A DNA stretch of 14,193 bases from an uncultured Faecalibacterium sp. (GTDB lineage Bacteria; Bacillota; Clostridia; Oscillospirales; Ruminococcaceae). Below the pieces are notes generated by a model. It had not been told where the DNA came from. It saw nothing but the letters and a program-made list of their open reading frames with translations, and did not search any database. The stretch is taken from positions 1 through 14,193 of the forward strand of contig CAKSZS010000047.1 of the NCBI GenBank assembly GCA_934525845.1. Direction: 5' to 3'. Positions 1-6,886 of this stretch are shown in pieces (within the stretch, counting starts at the first letter, position 1; each line of letters starts with the position of its first letter). The translations under genes were made by a program, and so were the position numbers.

Positions 1-207
1 CACCCCGCCGCTGCCAAGTGGGTGCGCGAGGGCGGGCTGTTCGTCATCGTGTCCAACCTCATCACGGTGTTCAAATATCTGCTTTTACAGTTCCTGCCCA
101 AGGCGTTTTCTGGCCTGCCGGTGGTGGACTTTGGCTGGCCGGGCATCGATGTGACCCTGTTCGGCGAGACCTTCAAGTGGAACATCCTCGGCTACGATGC
201 CTGCACG
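1..207 (+). pseudogene. 3'-truncated GtrA-like membrane protein fragment
   Basis: The first frame reads about 67 residues of a hydrophobic polytopic protein. A membrane segment (FVIVSNLITVFKYLLLQFLP) is followed by a loop rich in Phe, Trp and Gly that ends FKWNILGYDA. From memory this resembles the Firmicutes GtrA-like family, small four-helix membrane proteins linked to surface glycan or lipid-linked sugar transfer. The family call is tentative. The piece is open at the window edge, so its start is not seen. The family normally continues with two more membrane helices, but here the sequence changes at about 199-220 into the antisense of a LysR gene. The remaining fragment cannot make a normal protein. 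I place the end at the last codons that still fit the family. Confidence 0.42.
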
Positions 208-1392
208 GGTGGGGTGCAGCCGGTTGCGCTCGCGGGAAAACAACGGCATCCCCACCATGGCCTCCACGTTGTGCAGATGGCGGGAGAGGGCGGGCTGTGC
301 CAGCAGGAACCGGTCCGCTGCTTTGGAAAGGCTGTGCTCCTCCACGATGGCAATGAGGTATTCCAGAATGCGGGTGTCCAGGTTGACCTCCTGCACCGTC
401 TGCAGGGCGGTGCCGACGGTGCAGGATGCGGCGCTTTTGGGCAGTACAGCCCCTGCGGGAGTACGGACATCGTCCAGCAGCTGCTGCACAAAAGGCGTGT
501 CGGCAGGCTGATAGCGGGGGTCGGCCAGCCGTTCTTCAACCAGCAGACCGGCCAGATAGGATTCCGGCGCGGTCAGCGTATGGCCCAGCGGATAGCGCAG
601 ATGCAGCGTCTGCCGCACCGGCGGATCCAGCGGGCGGTAGACCAGCTCTTCGCAGGGGAAGATGTGCGCCCGGCTGACAACCCCCACGCCGACCGCCTGA
701 TGCAGCATGGAATCGACCAGCAGCACATCGTCCGACTCGAACGCGATGACCGGCCGGAAGTCCGCTTCCCGGAACAGCTGGTCGGCCAGGATGCGGATGC
801 TGTGGCGCGGCCCCTGCAGGACGAAGGGCGTTTCCTGCAGGTCGGCCAGACGGATGCGTTCCTGCCCGGCGAGAGGATGTGCGGCCGGGAGCGAGATGAG
901 AAGCTCTTCGTAGGCGATGGGAACATCGGCGGTAAGTGGGCTGGCTTCTCCTGCGCCGAGGGCAAGGTCGGCCATGCCGCGGGCGATGGCACCGGGCTGT
1001 TCGGTGGCATAAAGCTCCACAAGGTTCAGGGCGATGTCCGGATAACGGCGGGAAAAAGGCTTGTAGATCCGGCTGTAAATGGTCGCTCCGCGGTTCGGGG
1101 CAGTGGCAAGACGGATGCACTTGCGGCTGCTGCCGGAAACATTTTTCATGGTCAGAAGCATCCGGCTCTGTTCGTCCAGGATCTTCTGCGCATAGTCGAT
1201 CACGGTCTGCCCGGCAGCGGTCGGGACCAGGCGGCGCCCGTGCCGCAGAAACAGCGCGGTGCCGAAGGTGCGCTCGCACTCCGTCAGGAATTTGCTCAGC
1301 GCCGAGGGCGAAAGCCCCAGTGCCTGCGCGGCATGGGAAAGGCTGCCGGATTCCGCAATGGTGGACAGATAACAGTACTGCCGCGTATTCAT
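85..1392 (-). CDS. LysR-family regulator with second LysR HTH, C-terminally truncated
   Basis: The start at 1392 is set by GGGAGGT at 1399-1405, six bases upstream. Residues 1-60 form a LysR winged helix-turn-helix (LSHAAQALGLSPSALSKFL, then LFLRHGRRLVPTAAG). Residues 90-290 form the usual two-lobed effector-binding domain. After a linker, residues 339-398 are a second LysR helix-turn-helix (LSKAADRFLLAQPALSRHL, LFSRERNRLHPTRAG). Homology stops at residue 398 (base 199). The last 37 residues, to the stop at 85, are antisense of the membrane-protein fragment and are not real. The intact protein was probably a double-length tandem LysR, or two fused regulators. LysR proteins usually control a divergent neighbour using a small-molecule coinducer. 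Here the neighbour has been replaced by a join into GH28, so the target is unknown. Confidence 0.72.
   Translation of the reverse strand: MNTRQYCYLSTIAESGSLSHAAQALGLSPSALSKFLTECERTFGTALFLRHGRRLVPTAAGQTVIDYAQKILDEQSRMLLTMKNVSGSSRKCIRLATAPNRGATIYSRIYKPFSRRYPDIALNLVELYATEQPGAIARGMADLALGAGEASPLTADVPIAYEELLISLPAAHPLAGQERIRLADLQETPFVLQGPRHSIRILADQLFREADFRPVIAFESDDVLLVDSMLHQAVGVGVVSRAHIFPCEELVYRPLDPPVRQTLHLRYPLGHTLTAPESYLAGLLVEERLADPRYQPADTPFVQQLLDDVRTPAGAVLPKSAASCTVGTALQTVQEVNLDTRILEYLIAIVEEHSLSKAADRFLLAQPALSRHLHNVEAMVGMPLFSRERNRLHPTRAGIVAEDVPLEGLAEQGHIDARPAKVHHRQARKRLGQEL
199..220. other. Breakpoint: membrane-protein fragment joined to LysR 3' end
   Basis: On the + strand the membrane-protein reading fits up to the GYDA codons (190-201). 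On the - strand the LysR helix-turn-helix reading fits down to its TRAG codons (199-210). The two homologies meet within a few bases, and neither gene has its proper end. The short shared stretch around gcctgcacggg could be microhomology at the join. Confidence 0.6.
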
Positions 1393-1417
1393 GTGCACAC
1401 CTCCCACAGTTTTCTCC

Positions 1418-1423
1418 AGTATA
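1418..1423 (-). promoter_or_regulatory. Possible -10 box of the LysR gene
   Basis: The - strand reads TATACT here, 26 bases before the LysR start codon. At 16-18 bp spacing the upstream hexamers are AAATGT, AAAATG and GAAAAT, none resembling TTGACA. The missing -35 fits a join just upstream, but the box itself is weak evidence. Confidence 0.3.
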
Positions 1424-1455
1424 CCGGCTTTTGCGGGGGACATTTTCTCCGCCCG
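1424..1455. other. Breakpoint: LysR upstream region joined to mid-GH28
   Basis: Bases 1393-1423 look like the leader and -10 of the - strand LysR gene. From about 1450 the + strand reads as the interior of a GH28 beta-helix (RPNFVQFLRC onward). No start codon with an SD, signal peptide or first helix turns of a GH28 enzyme lies between them. The exact point cannot be fixed without a relative for alignment. Confidence 0.55.
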
Positions 1456-2937
1456 AACTTCGTGCAGTTCCTCCGCTGTGAGCGGGTGCTGCTGCAGGGC
1501 GTGACCCTGCACAACAGCCCCATGTGGCAGCTGAATCCGGTGCAGTGCCGGAGCGTCATCGTGGACGGGATGACCCTTTCCAGCCACGGTGCCAACAACG
1601 ACGGCTGCGACCCGGAGAGCTGCAGCGGCGTTTGGATCCGGAACTGCCGGTTCGACACGGGGGACGACTGCATCAGCCTGAAGTCCGGCCGAGACCGGGA
1701 CGGCCGCACCGCAAACATCCCCTGCGAGAATGTGCTCATCGAGCACAATCTCTTTGCAGACGGCCACGGCGGCATTGCACTGGGCAGCGAGATGAGCGGC
1801 GGCATCCGCCGGGTGCTGGCCTGCGACAACCGCTTTTCCAGCCCTCACCTGACCTACGCCCTGCGGCTGAAAACGAACGCCCGGCGGGGCGGCATCGTGG
1901 AACAGATCATGTTCTGCGACAGCGTGATGGACACGGTGCACGGGGCAGCCATCCACGGCACCATGCTCTACGAGGATGGCCGGAACGGAACCGAGCTGCC
2001 GGTCTTCCGGGATATCACCATTGAAAATATCACCGCCCATGGCGGGGAATACGGCATCTTTCTGGAAGCGTTTCCGGAAGTGCCCCTCACCGGGCTGACT
2101 CTGCGGAACATCCGCATCGATGGCGTCCGCCGCCCGCTGCGCAGCATGAACTGGAAGGATGCAGCCGTGGAAAACGTGGTCATCAACGGCAAGCCGTTTC
2201 CCCGTCCCGGTGCGGTGCGCATTCTGGGCGTTCCGCGCCCGGGCGAACCGCTGGAAGCCTGGGCAGAGTGCAGCGGCACCTGCCGGGTACTCACCTATGA
2301 ATGGGAGACCTCCCGGGATGGGAGCCATTGGAAGCCGGCAGGGAACGGGAGCCGGTTCACGCCGCCGCACACGGCAAAGCTTGTCCGGGTGTGGGCGGTG
2401 GACGAGGCCGGCAGCCGGGAGCGCAGCATTCCGTACCGGGTGCTGCACCGGGCAGCGTCCTCCGAGGCGGCGGCGCGGCTGTACTGCCGCGGAATGCTGG
2501 AAGCCCCGGCCCTGCAGGCGGGAGAACGGCCGGTCACCTGCGGGACATTGGCAGAAATGCTGCTGCCGCTGTGCGATGCAGCGGTTCCGGTCCTGCCGCT
2601 GCCGGGCTGCACCGGTGCAGTCAGCGCTGCGGCGGCAAACCGATTCTTCCCACGGGAGGCCGGCGGCTTTTCCGAAACGCGGAGCGTTTTCCGGCAGGAG
2701 ATGGCCACGGTGGCCATGCAGGCCTGCGGGGTGGATTACCGCAACGCGTCCAGCACCATGCCGGTCTGCGCGGATGCAGACGAAGTGGCGCCCAACTACG
2801 GCACCAACGCAGCCCGTGCCCTGTATTTTGGCTTTCTGACGCTGGATGCGGCAGGGCGCTTTGCGCCGCACCGGCAGGTCACCCGGCAGGAAGCGGCAGA
2901 GATCCTGAACCGTGTCGCAGATTTTGCGGGTCTATGA
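1441..2937 (+). CDS. GH28 polygalacturonase with Ig-like and SLH regions, N-terminally truncated
   Basis: GH28 enzymes hydrolyse alpha-1,4-galacturonan by inversion. The catalytic motifs are complete: NND with Asp at 1600-1602, GDD at 1660-1668, GHGG with His at 1765-1767, and RLK at 1864-1872. The beta-helix ends near 2190. An Ig-like segment follows (about 2200-2440; YEWETSRDGSHW). The region from about 2470 to 2930 resembles degenerate S-layer homology repeats (FRQEMATVAM; FAPHRQVTRQEAAEILNR), which anchor proteins to cell-wall polymers. About 150 N-terminal residues, including any signal peptide, are missing. The frame stays open upstream to 22, but that part is foreign (membrane fragment and LysR antisense). 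The gene ends 19 bases before garD and heads the sugar-acid operon. It probably releases galacturonate from pectin at the cell surface, if an intact copy exists. Confidence 0.8.
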   Translation, partial: HFLRPNFVQFLRCERVLLQGVTLHNSPMWQLNPVQCRSVIVDGMTLSSHGANNDGCDPESCSGVWIRNCRFDTGDDCISLKSGRDRDGRTANIPCENVLIEHNLFADGHGGIALGSEMSGGIRRVLACDNRFSSPHLTYALRLKTNARRGGIVEQIMFCDSVMDTVHGAAIHGTMLYEDGRNGTELPVFRDITIENITAHGGEYGIFLEAFPEVPLTGLTLRNIRIDGVRRPLRSMNWKDAAVENVVINGKPFPRPGAVRILGVPRPGEPLEAWAECSGTCRVLTYEWETSRDGSHWKPAGNGSRFTPPHTAKLVRVWAVDEAGSRERSIPYRVLHRAASSEAAARLYCRGMLEAPALQAGERPVTCGTLAEMLLPLCDAAVPVLPLPGCTGAVSAAAANRFFPREAGGFSETRSVFRQEMATVAMQACGVDYRNASSTMPVCADADEVAPNYGTNAARALYFGFLTLDAAGRFAPHRQVTRQEAAEILNRVADFAGL

Positions 2938-2956
2938 TGTTATGAGGTGAAACGAT

Positions 2957-3760
2957 ATGGCAGAACGTTTGAGCATTCAGATCAAGGACGAAGACAACGT
3001 GGCAGTCGCCGTGCACGACCTGCCCGCCGGAACCACGCTGGAAAGCGGTGTTGTGACCCGGGAAGCCATTCCGCAGGCGCACAAGATCGCCCTGCATGAC
3101 ATCCCCGCCGGCGGCGGGATCATCCGCTATGGCACTGTGCTGTTCAGTGAGGTGACCGAAGTGCGCGACGGTGTGCCCATGCTGGTAGCCCGTTGCGTCA
3201 GTGCCGCAGTTCGTGATAAACTGGCAGCAGAGATGAAGTGGTACGACGAGTATCTGGCCGAGGGCGGCGTGGACCGTGACGCCAACCCCACCCCGGGCAA
3301 CAAAAAGGGCGGTCTGGCCAACATCGTGGAAAAGGCCATGGGGTCCATCGCCAAGAGCGGCACCAGCCCTATCGTGGAGGTGCTCTCCCCGGCGGAAAAG
3401 CCCACAAAGCATGGCATGATCTTTGCCGCCACCCCGGCGTCCGACATCGTGTGCGGCCCCTCGCAGGTGGCGTCCGGCATCGGCCTGCAGGTGTTCATGA
3501 CCGGCCGCGGCACCCCCTACGGACTGGACGTGGCCCCGGTCATCAAGGCGTGCAGCCGCAATGAGATGAAGGAACAGTGGTTCGACCTCATCGACATCTC
3601 GGCGGGCCACGTTGCCACCGGCGAAGCCACCATTGCGGACGTAGGTACGGAAATCTTTAACCTCATCCTGGACGTTGCCAGCGGTAAGAAACAGCCCTAC
3701 AGCGACCAGTATGGCTTCCACAACGATATGTGCATCTTCAACCCGGCCCCCATCACCTGA
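2957..3760 (+). CDS. garD: GarD-type galactarate dehydratase with internal deletion
   Basis: The ATG has AGGTGA at 2945-2950. Residues 1-62 are the SAF-like N-terminal domain (DNVAVAVHDLPAG, ALHDIPAGGGIIRYG). From residue 63 on, the sequence follows the C-terminal domain of E. coli GarD closely: FSEVTEVRD, NPTPGNKKGGLANIVEKA, TGRGTPYGLD and the terminal FNPAPIT. GarD dehydrates galactarate to 5-keto-4-deoxy-D-glucarate. This protein has 267 residues against about 523 in E. coli. The central part, which carries the conserved Cys/Gly motifs of the UxaA/GarD family, is absent. The join lies at GTVL (3131-3142), where both sides of the ancestral gene probably had a TVL-like sequence. The frame is preserved. 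I expect the product to be inactive unless the deletion is an assembly error. Altronate dehydratase (UxaA) is the related alternative, but the C-terminus matches GarD better. Confidence 0.8.
   Translation: MAERLSIQIKDEDNVAVAVHDLPAGTTLESGVVTREAIPQAHKIALHDIPAGGGIIRYGTVLFSEVTEVRDGVPMLVARCVSAAVRDKLAAEMKWYDEYLAEGGVDRDANPTPGNKKGGLANIVEKAMGSIAKSGTSPIVEVLSPAEKPTKHGMIFAATPASDIVCGPSQVASGIGLQVFMTGRGTPYGLDVAPVIKACSRNEMKEQWFDLIDISAGHVATGEATIADVGTEIFNLILDVASGKKQPYSDQYGFHNDMCIFNPAPIT
3131..3142. other. Breakpoint of the in-frame deletion inside garD
   Basis: The SAF-domain ending IIRYGTVL runs straight into FSEVTEVRD, which in full-length GarD lies more than 200 residues later, after GATVM. The shared Thr-Val-Leu codons suggest deletion between short direct repeats. 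Only one copy remains, so the repeat is inferred. Confidence 0.6.
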
Positions 3761-3796
3761 TGGGACGGGACATCATACAGACAACTTTGAATTTAT

Positions 3797-3802
3797 GGAG
3801 GG
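3797..3802 (+). promoter_or_regulatory. Shine-Dalgarno site fixing the garR start
   Basis: GGAGGG lies seven bases before the ATG at 3810. The frame is open further upstream to 3675, but that extension overlaps garD. The dinucleotide-fold motif begins right after this ATG, so 3810 is the start. Confidence 0.85.
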
Positions 3803-3809
3803 TACGAAC

Positions 3810-4694
3810 ATGAAAATCGGTTTTATCGGTCTGGGCATCATGGGCAAACCCATGGCAAAAAATCTGCTCAAGGCGGGCTATACCGACCTGCTGGTGAACA
3901 ACCGCAGTCAGGCCCCTGTGCAGGAACTGGAAGCCGCCGGGGCAAAGGGTGCCGCGAAGCAGGAGATCGGTGCGCAGTGTGATGTGGTCATCACTATGCT
4001 GCCCAATTCCCCGCAGGTGAAAGAAGTGATGCTGGGCGAGGACGGCGTGGCCGCTTTCATGAAGCCGGGCGCGGTCTTCATCGACTGCTCCTCCATCAAC
4101 CCGGTGGCATCCCAGGAAATTTACGCCGAACTGCAGAAAAAGGGCGTGGAGATGCTGGACGCTCCCGTTTCCGGCGGCGAACCCAAGGCCATTGACGGCA
4201 CGCTGAGCTTCATGGTGGGCGGCAGGCAGGAAATTTTTGACCAGTACAAGCCGGTGCTGGATGCCATGGGCGCTTCCGCCGTCCGCTGCGGCGAGGTGGG
4301 CGCGGGCAACACCACCAAGCTGGCCAATCAGATCATCGTGGCCTGCAACATCCAGGCCCTGGCCGAGGCCCTGACCTTAGCCCAGAAGGCCGGGGTAGAC
4401 CCGGAACTGGTGTTCCAGGCCATCAAGGGCGGTCTGGCCGGTTCCACGGTCATGAACGCCAAGGCTCCCATGATGATCACAGGGAATGACAAGCCCGGCT
4501 TCAAGATCGACCTGCACATCAAGGATCTGAACAATGTGCTGGACTGCGCCCACGCGGTGGGTGCCCCGGTGCCCATGACCGCCGAGGTCCAGGAAATTTT
4601 CCAGTGGCTCCACAACCACGACAAGGGCCAGGCGGACCACAGCGCCATTGCCCAGTATTACGAGTACCTGACCGGCATCCGGATCGGCCGCTGA
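3810..4694 (+). CDS. garR: Tartronate semialdehyde reductase (2-hydroxy-3-oxopropionate reductase)
   Basis: This 294-residue protein of the beta-hydroxyacid dehydrogenase family reduces tartronate semialdehyde to D-glycerate in the cytoplasm. The Rossmann motif GLGIMGKPMAKNL sits at residues 7-19, the substrate-binding DAPVSGGE at 117-124, and the catalytic lysine is K170 in GNTTKLANQ. The second beta strand ends in NNRS (30-33) rather than an acidic residue, which in this family points to NADPH; that is an inference. The length is normal and the gene is intact. Its stop overlaps the SD of the next gene, and it follows garD by 49 bases. Its place between a dehydratase, a lyase and a glycerate kinase strongly supports tartronate semialdehyde as the substrate, rather than 3-hydroxyisobutyrate. 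Confidence 0.88.
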   Translation: MKIGFIGLGIMGKPMAKNLLKAGYTDLLVNNRSQAPVQELEAAGAKGAAKQEIGAQCDVVITMLPNSPQVKEVMLGEDGVAAFMKPGAVFIDCSSINPVASQEIYAELQKKGVEMLDAPVSGGEPKAIDGTLSFMVGGRQEIFDQYKPVLDAMGASAVRCGEVGAGNTTKLANQIIVACNIQALAEALTLAQKAGVDPELVFQAIKGGLAGSTVMNAKAPMMITGNDKPGFKIDLHIKDLNNVLDCAHAVGAPVPMTAEVQEIFQWLHNHDKGQADHSAIAQYYEYLTGIRIGR

Positions 4695-4707
4695 GGAGGA
4701 GCCAGAG

Positions 4708-5607
4708 ATGAACACCGATTTCATGAAGGGCGTAGTTGTGCCCATCCTGACCGTCATTGACGCAGACGAGAAGATCGACGAGGCCGGGATGCGTGCCCAG
4801 GTGGATTACGTCATCGAGGGCGGGGTGTCCGGCATCCTGGCCTTTGGCTCCAACGGCGAATTCTACATGGTGGAAGAGGATGAGATGGAACGGGGCCTGC
4901 GCATCATGGTGGACCAGGCCGCAGGCCGGGTGCCGGTGTACTTTGGCATCGGGGCCGTCAGCACCCAAAAGTGCTGCCGTCTGGCCCGGATGGCCGTGCA
5001 GAACGGCGCGGCGGTGGTCAGCGTGCTGCAGCCCATGTTCCTGAAGCCGACCTACGAGGAACTGTACCAACACTTCAAAACCATCGCCGAAAGTGTTCCC
5101 GAAATGCCGGTTTTGCTGTATAATAATCCCGGACGGGTCGGCTACACCCTGAGCGCGAAGCTCGTGGACGCGCTGGCCCACGAGGTGCCGAACATCGTCG
5201 GCATGAAGGACACCAGCGGCGACATCACCCAGACGGAGGAGTTCATCCGCCGCACCCGGGATGTGGGCTTCAAGGTGTTCGGCGGCAAGGACACGCTGCT
5301 GTACGCCAGCCTGTGCCATGGAGCCGTGGGCGGTGTGTGCACCGCGGCCAACTTCATGCCCGAACTCATCACGGATGTGTACAACAAATTTGCAGCCGGG
5401 GACCTGTCCGGCAGTCTGGAAGCACAGTTCAAATTGAATCCGGTGCGCCTGTCCATGGATGCCGCCAGCTTCCCGGTGGCGGCCAAGGATATGGCGAACC
5501 TGCGGGGCCGCAAGGCCGGCGTGCCGTACCGGCCTACCCTGCCCACACCGGAGGGAGCCGCCCGGCAGGGCTTTGTGCGCACCATGACCGAGGCCGGACT
5601 GCTGTAA
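4708..5607 (+). CDS. DapA/NAL-superfamily lyase, probable 5-keto-4-deoxyglucarate aldolase
   Basis: This 299-residue TIM-barrel protein has the dihydrodipicolinate synthase/N-acetylneuraminate lyase signatures: GSNGE at 47-51 (usual GTTGE), tyrosine Y138 in LLYNNPGR, and Schiff-base lysine K167 in GMKDTSGD. Class I enzymes of this family cleave or form pyruvate-containing aldols, or dehydrate keto-deoxy sugar acids. The neighbours define the likely job. GarD makes 5-keto-4-deoxyglucarate, and GarR plus glycerate kinase use tartronate semialdehyde and glycerate, so a retro-aldol cleavage to pyruvate plus tartronate semialdehyde is needed between them. No GarL (HpcH/HpaI class II aldolase) is present. 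Alternatives are 5-keto-4-deoxyglucarate dehydratase, 2-keto-3-deoxygluconate aldolase or true DapA. The SD AGGAGGA at 4694-4700 touches the garR stop. Confidence 0.75.
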   Translation: MNTDFMKGVVVPILTVIDADEKIDEAGMRAQVDYVIEGGVSGILAFGSNGEFYMVEEDEMERGLRIMVDQAAGRVPVYFGIGAVSTQKCCRLARMAVQNGAAVVSVLQPMFLKPTYEELYQHFKTIAESVPEMPVLLYNNPGRVGYTLSAKLVDALAHEVPNIVGMKDTSGDITQTEEFIRRTRDVGFKVFGGKDTLLYASLCHGAVGGVCTAANFMPELITDVYNKFAAGDLSGSLEAQFKLNPVRLSMDAASFPVAAKDMANLRGRKAGVPYRPTLPTPEGAARQGFVRTMTEAGLL

Positions 5608-5635
5608 CTACAGTCCCCACAAGGAGGTCTGTTTC

Positions 5636-6886
5636 ATGAATCCAACTTTGCGCCGGGACGCCGACGCCATCATCCAGTCCAGCTTACAAGCGGTCCTGCC
5701 GGACGAAGCGGTGCGCCGCGCCCTGAAAACCTTTGCGCCCCAGGGCGGCAGGGTGCTGCTGGTGGCGGCGGGCAAAGCCGCGTGGCAGATGGCCCGCGCC
5801 GCCGTGGAAACGCTGGGCCGGGTGGACAGCGGTGTGGTCGTGACCAAATACGGCCATGGGAAGGGAGCAATCCCCGGCGTGGCCTGTTATGAAGCGGGCC
5901 ACCCGGTGCCGGACGAGAACAGCTTTGCCGCCACGGAAAAGGCGCTGGAACTGGTCCGGGGCCGGACAGCGGAGGACACCGTGCTGTTTCTGCTGTCCGG
6001 CGGCGGCAGTGCACTGTTTGAAAAGCCGCTGCTCCCCGGGGCCGAGCTGCAGGACATCACGAACCAGCTGCTGGCCAGCGGGGCCGACATCGTGGAGATG
6101 AACACCATCCGCAAGCGGCTGTCCGGCGTCAAGGGTGGACGGTTCGCGCAGGCCTGTGCTCCGGCCCGGGTGTTCAGCATCGTGCTCAGCGACATTCTGG
6201 GCGACCCGCTGGATATGATCGCCAGCGGCCCGGCGGTGCCGGACACTTCCACCTGTGCCCAGGCCCTTGCCATCGCGGAAAAATACCATTTAAGGTTATC
6301 GGAACAGGCCAGGACTCTGCTGGCGCAGGAAACACCCAAGGCGTTGGACAACGTGACAACCCAGATCACCGGCAGTGTGCGGGAGCTGTGCGCCGCCGCA
6401 GCCCGCGCCTGCCAGGCGCAGGGCTATGCGCCGGTGCTGCTTACCGACCAGCTCTGCTGTGAGGCCCGGGAAGCCGGAAGCTTCCTTGGCTCCATCGCCC
6501 GCACCCACGCGGGGCAGGGGAGAAAGCTGGCTTTTCTTGCGGGCGGCGAGACGGTGGTCCACCTGACCGGCAAGGGGCTGGGCGGACGGAATCAGGAACT
6601 GGCCCTGGCCGCAGCTCCGGCTTTGGCGGGCCTGAATGCGGCGGTCTTCTCGGTGGGCAGTGACGGGACCGACGGCCCCACCGATGCCGCCGGGGGCTAT
6701 GTGGACGGCGGCACACTTGCCGCCCTGACGTCCAAGGGCTGGAACGTATTTGACGTTCTGCAGAACAACGACGCCTACCATGCCTTGCAGGCGGTCGATG
6801 GACTGATGATCACGGGGGCCACCGGCACGAATGTCAACGACGTGGCCGTGGTATTGATCGGGGAGGAACAGCATGAAGATCATTGA
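5636..6886 (+). CDS. Glycerate 2-kinase, DUF4147/MOFRL family
   Basis: This 416-residue protein matches the GckA/TtuD-type glycerate kinase family, which phosphorylates D-glycerate to 2-phosphoglycerate with ATP and feeds lower glycolysis. The N-terminal DUF4147 part has GKAAWQMARA (46-55), a glycine-rich LLSGGGSALF and MNTIRKRLSGVKGGR. The C-terminal MOFRL part has GKGLGGRNQELAL, SVGSDGTDGPTDAAGG and TGATGTNVNDVAV. All are intact and the length is usual. A strong SD, AAGGAGG, lies at 5621-5627. The coding end overlaps the next gene by 14 bases, suggesting translational coupling. It is the last step of the galactarate branch. It is unrelated in sequence to the GlxK/GarK fold, so I leave the symbol empty. 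Confidence 0.87.
   Translation: MNPTLRRDADAIIQSSLQAVLPDEAVRRALKTFAPQGGRVLLVAAGKAAWQMARAAVETLGRVDSGVVVTKYGHGKGAIPGVACYEAGHPVPDENSFAATEKALELVRGRTAEDTVLFLLSGGGSALFEKPLLPGAELQDITNQLLASGADIVEMNTIRKRLSGVKGGRFAQACAPARVFSIVLSDILGDPLDMIASGPAVPDTSTCAQALAIAEKYHLRLSEQARTLLAQETPKALDNVTTQITGSVRELCAAAARACQAQGYAPVLLTDQLCCEAREAGSFLGSIARTHAGQGRKLAFLAGGETVVHLTGKGLGGRNQELALAAAPALAGLNAAVFSVGSDGTDGPTDAAGGYVDGGTLAALTSKGWNVFDVLQNNDAYHALQAVDGLMITGATGTNVNDVAVVLIGEEQHEDH

Noticed and set aside
85..2871. 928-residue - strand frame covering LysR and the antisense of GH28
   Set aside because: Only the part from 1392 downward is LysR. The upstream part is the codon-aligned antisense of GH28 in G+C-rich DNA and lacks any domain.
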